From Pseudomonas sp. GM80 (GTDB lineage: Bacteria > Pseudomonadota > Gammaproteobacteria > Pseudomonadales > Pseudomonadaceae), in the NCBI RefSeq assembly GCF_000282515.1, contig NZ_AKJD01000064.1:16578-80577 (forward strand): DNA of 64,000 bases, read 5' to 3'. The position numbers were made by a program, and so were the translations under genes. The notes below the pieces were generated by a model. It saw nothing but the letters and a program-made list of their open reading frames with translations, searched no databases and was not told the DNA's origin. Positions 62,520-64,000 of the stretch are shown here, piece after piece; the stretch's first letter is position 1, and each line of letters starts with the position of its first letter.

Positions 62520-63904
62520 CGTTTCCAGCGTATTCGGCTTACAAGGAATCGGGCGTGGAGTGGCTGGGCGAAGTGCCGCAGCATTGGCCAGTTTATTCAC
62601 TAAAACGTACGGTGGATGGGTGCGTAAACGGCTTATGGGGCGATGAGCCTGATGGCGAGAATGATATTGCAGTCATCCGGGTTGCTGACTTCGAGCGTTC
62701 TTTTTCGACTGTTGGACTAGATAAGCTTACTTACCGAAGCATCACTACAAAAGAAAAACAGTCGCGTTTGATTAAGTCAGGTGATTTGCTGATCGAGAAG
62801 TCTGGGGGTGGAGAAAAAACGCTGGTTGGCTGTGTCGTTTTGTTTCGTCATGAATTTGAGGCGATTACTTCAAACTTCGTGGCGAGAATGCGACCTCTAT
62901 CGGACTTTGATAGCCAGTTTCTTTGTTATTCCTTCGGCACTCTCTACCACGGCAGGGTTAACTATCCTTCGGTGAAGCAGGTTACTGGCATCCAGAATCT
63001 CGATGCGGAGTCCTACTTGCAGGAACGGTTTTGCTTTCCTTTGCGAGTCGAACAAACCCAAATCGCCCGCTTCCTCGACCACGAAACCGGCCGCATCGAC
63101 GCGCTGATCGAAGTGCAGCAGCGCCTAATCGAACTGCTCAAGGAGAAGCGTCAGGCCGTAATCTCCCATGCCGTCACCAAAGGCCTCGATCCCACGGTGC
63201 CGATGAAAGACTCCGGCGTGGAATGGCTAGGTGAGGTGCCGGCGCATTGGGTAGTGGCCAGCCTGAAGTGGTTTTGGTCAGTAACCGACTGCAAACACAT
63301 CACAGCTGAGTTTGTGGACGATGGGATTCCTCTCGCGAGTATTCGTGAGGTACAGAGTCGGTATGTCGCTCTCGATAACGCAAAGCAGACCACGGAAGTA
63401 TTTTACCGGCAGCTTATTGAGGGCGGTCGAGAGCTTGTTGCGGGCGATTTAATATTCAGTCGTAACGCTACGGTTGGAGAGGTGGCACAAGTCGCTGATT
63501 GGCATCCTCCGTTTGCTATGGGTCAGGACGTGTGTGTACTGAAAAAACAATGCCAATGGCTTTCAAGTGATTACTTGCAGGCTGTTTTGCGTTCACCGGT
63601 CGTTATGGTACAGCTTGATAACCTGATGATCGGTTCGACCTTCAAGCGAATAAACGTTGAAGACATACGCAGGATTATTGTGCCGATGCCGCCGCAGGAC
63701 GAGCAGAAAATCATCGCCGAATATTTGATCCAAGAAACCGAAATGATTGACTCGTTGCTTTCAGAAGCACAACGCGCGATAGCGCTTCTCCAAGAGCGCC
63801 GCTCCGCCCTAATCTCCGCGGCCGTTACCGGCAAAATCGACGTGCGCGGCTGGCAGCCATCGGGAAGAGTGCGTTCCCCCGAATTAGAATTTGAGGCCGT
63901 GTAA
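62516..63904 (+). CDS. hsdS: Type I restriction-modification specificity subunit
   Basis: A 462-residue HsdS with two target-recognition halves. Each half begins with a near-identical block, KESGVEWLGEVPQHW near residue 9 and MKDSGVEWLGEVPAHW near 228, and ends with a helical spacer (QIARFLDHETGRIDALIEVQ; IIAEYLIQETEMIDSLLSEA). The recognition parts are AT-richer and unlike each other, as expected for exchangeable domains, so the target is bipartite but cannot be read. It overlaps hsdM by 4 bases and hsdR by one. Confidence 0.92.
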   Translation: MTFPAYSAYKESGVEWLGEVPQHWPVYSLKRTVDGCVNGLWGDEPDGENDIAVIRVADFERSFSTVGLDKLTYRSITTKEKQSRLIKSGDLLIEKSGGGEKTLVGCVVLFRHEFEAITSNFVARMRPLSDFDSQFLCYSFGTLYHGRVNYPSVKQVTGIQNLDAESYLQERFCFPLRVEQTQIARFLDHETGRIDALIEVQQRLIELLKEKRQAVISHAVTKGLDPTVPMKDSGVEWLGEVPAHWVVASLKWFWSVTDCKHITAEFVDDGIPLASIREVQSRYVALDNAKQTTEVFYRQLIEGGRELVAGDLIFSRNATVGEVAQVADWHPPFAMGQDVCVLKKQCQWLSSDYLQAVLRSPVVMVQLDNLMIGSTFKRINVEDIRRIIVPMPPQDEQKIIAEYLIQETEMIDSLLSEAQRAIALLQERRSALISAAVTGKIDVRGWQPSGRVRSPELEFEAV

Positions 63905-64000
63905 TGGCAGACAGCAGGGAAGCGCAATTTCAGCAGGACATTATCGACACCTTGGCCGCCCAAGGCTGGCTAGTCGGCACGGCCAGCGGCTACGACCGCC
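63904..64000 (+). CDS. hsdR: Type I restriction endonuclease subunit, start only
   Basis: Only the first 32 codons are inside the window (MADSREAQFQQDIIDTLAAQ and GWLVGTASGYDR), which fit the N-terminus of HsdR proteins that precede the nuclease domain. The ATG shares one base with the hsdS stop (TAATG), so the three hsd genes form one operon. The rest lies beyond the right edge. Confidence 0.8.
   Translation, partial: MADSREAQFQQDIIDTLAAQGWLVGTASGYDR

Noticed and set aside
62516..63904. Near-identical blocks in hsdS considered as a gene duplication or assembly error
   Set aside because: Repeated conserved blocks around two recognition domains are the normal layout of type I specificity subunits.

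Overview
The window looks like chromosomal DNA of a Pseudomonas of the fluorescens group. The evidence is the gene families and their order (an agu2ABCA'-type agmatine operon, a gallate gal cluster, FecI/FecR/TonB-receptor units, tandem DUF6124 genes), several REPIN-type palindromes built on 'tgtaggag', and high GC with typical pseudomonad codon use over the first 41 kb.

Layout. 1-6.0 kb: LysR regulator (cut by the left edge) divergent from an agmatine-to-putrescine operon (deiminase, amidohydrolase, polyamine-binding protein, second Tat-exported deiminase) followed by a GlxA-type AraC regulator. 6.0-15.4 kb: orphan repeat, REPIN, tRNA-Gln, a U32 protein (RlhA-like), RidA, an alpha/beta hydrolase, GST and LysR, then small lipoproteins, a NADAR protein and small hypotheticals. 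15.7-23.6 kb: complete gallate degradation cluster galT-galA-galP, galR, galBCD; GalR appears to have two LysR helix-turn-helix domains. 23.7-34 kb: EamA exporter, a molybdenum hydroxylase operon (2Fe-2S subunit, Mo subunit, tri-haem cytochrome c, XdhC) with an AraC regulator, an NepI-like exporter and an old-yellow-enzyme reductase. 34-41 kb: LysR, ECF sigma/anti-sigma/TonB siderophore receptor unit, lipoproteins.

41-64 kb is accessory DNA. It carries an ApeA-like HEPN protein divergent from a 1441-residue protein that I read as a STAND/NACHT-like ATPase with a C-terminal PD-(D/E)XK nuclease; two DUF6124 genes, the first behind a structured leader with alternative pairings; a second TonB receptor; decayed small genes and prophage debris; a tRNA-Ser 3' remnant with its terminator that looks like the left border of an integrated island; AT-rich unknown genes; an HNH nuclease fused to a minimal nucleotidyltransferase; and a type I restriction-modification operon (hsdM, hsdS, start of hsdR) cut by the right edge. 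Many gaps here hold a dispersed palindromic repeat with the core GGCCAAAAGCGG.

The best candidates for something undescribed are the STAND-nuclease next to apeA, the HNH-nucleotidyltransferase fusion beside the type I system, and the structured DUF6124 leader. All functional statements come from reading motifs by eye; no database search was run.
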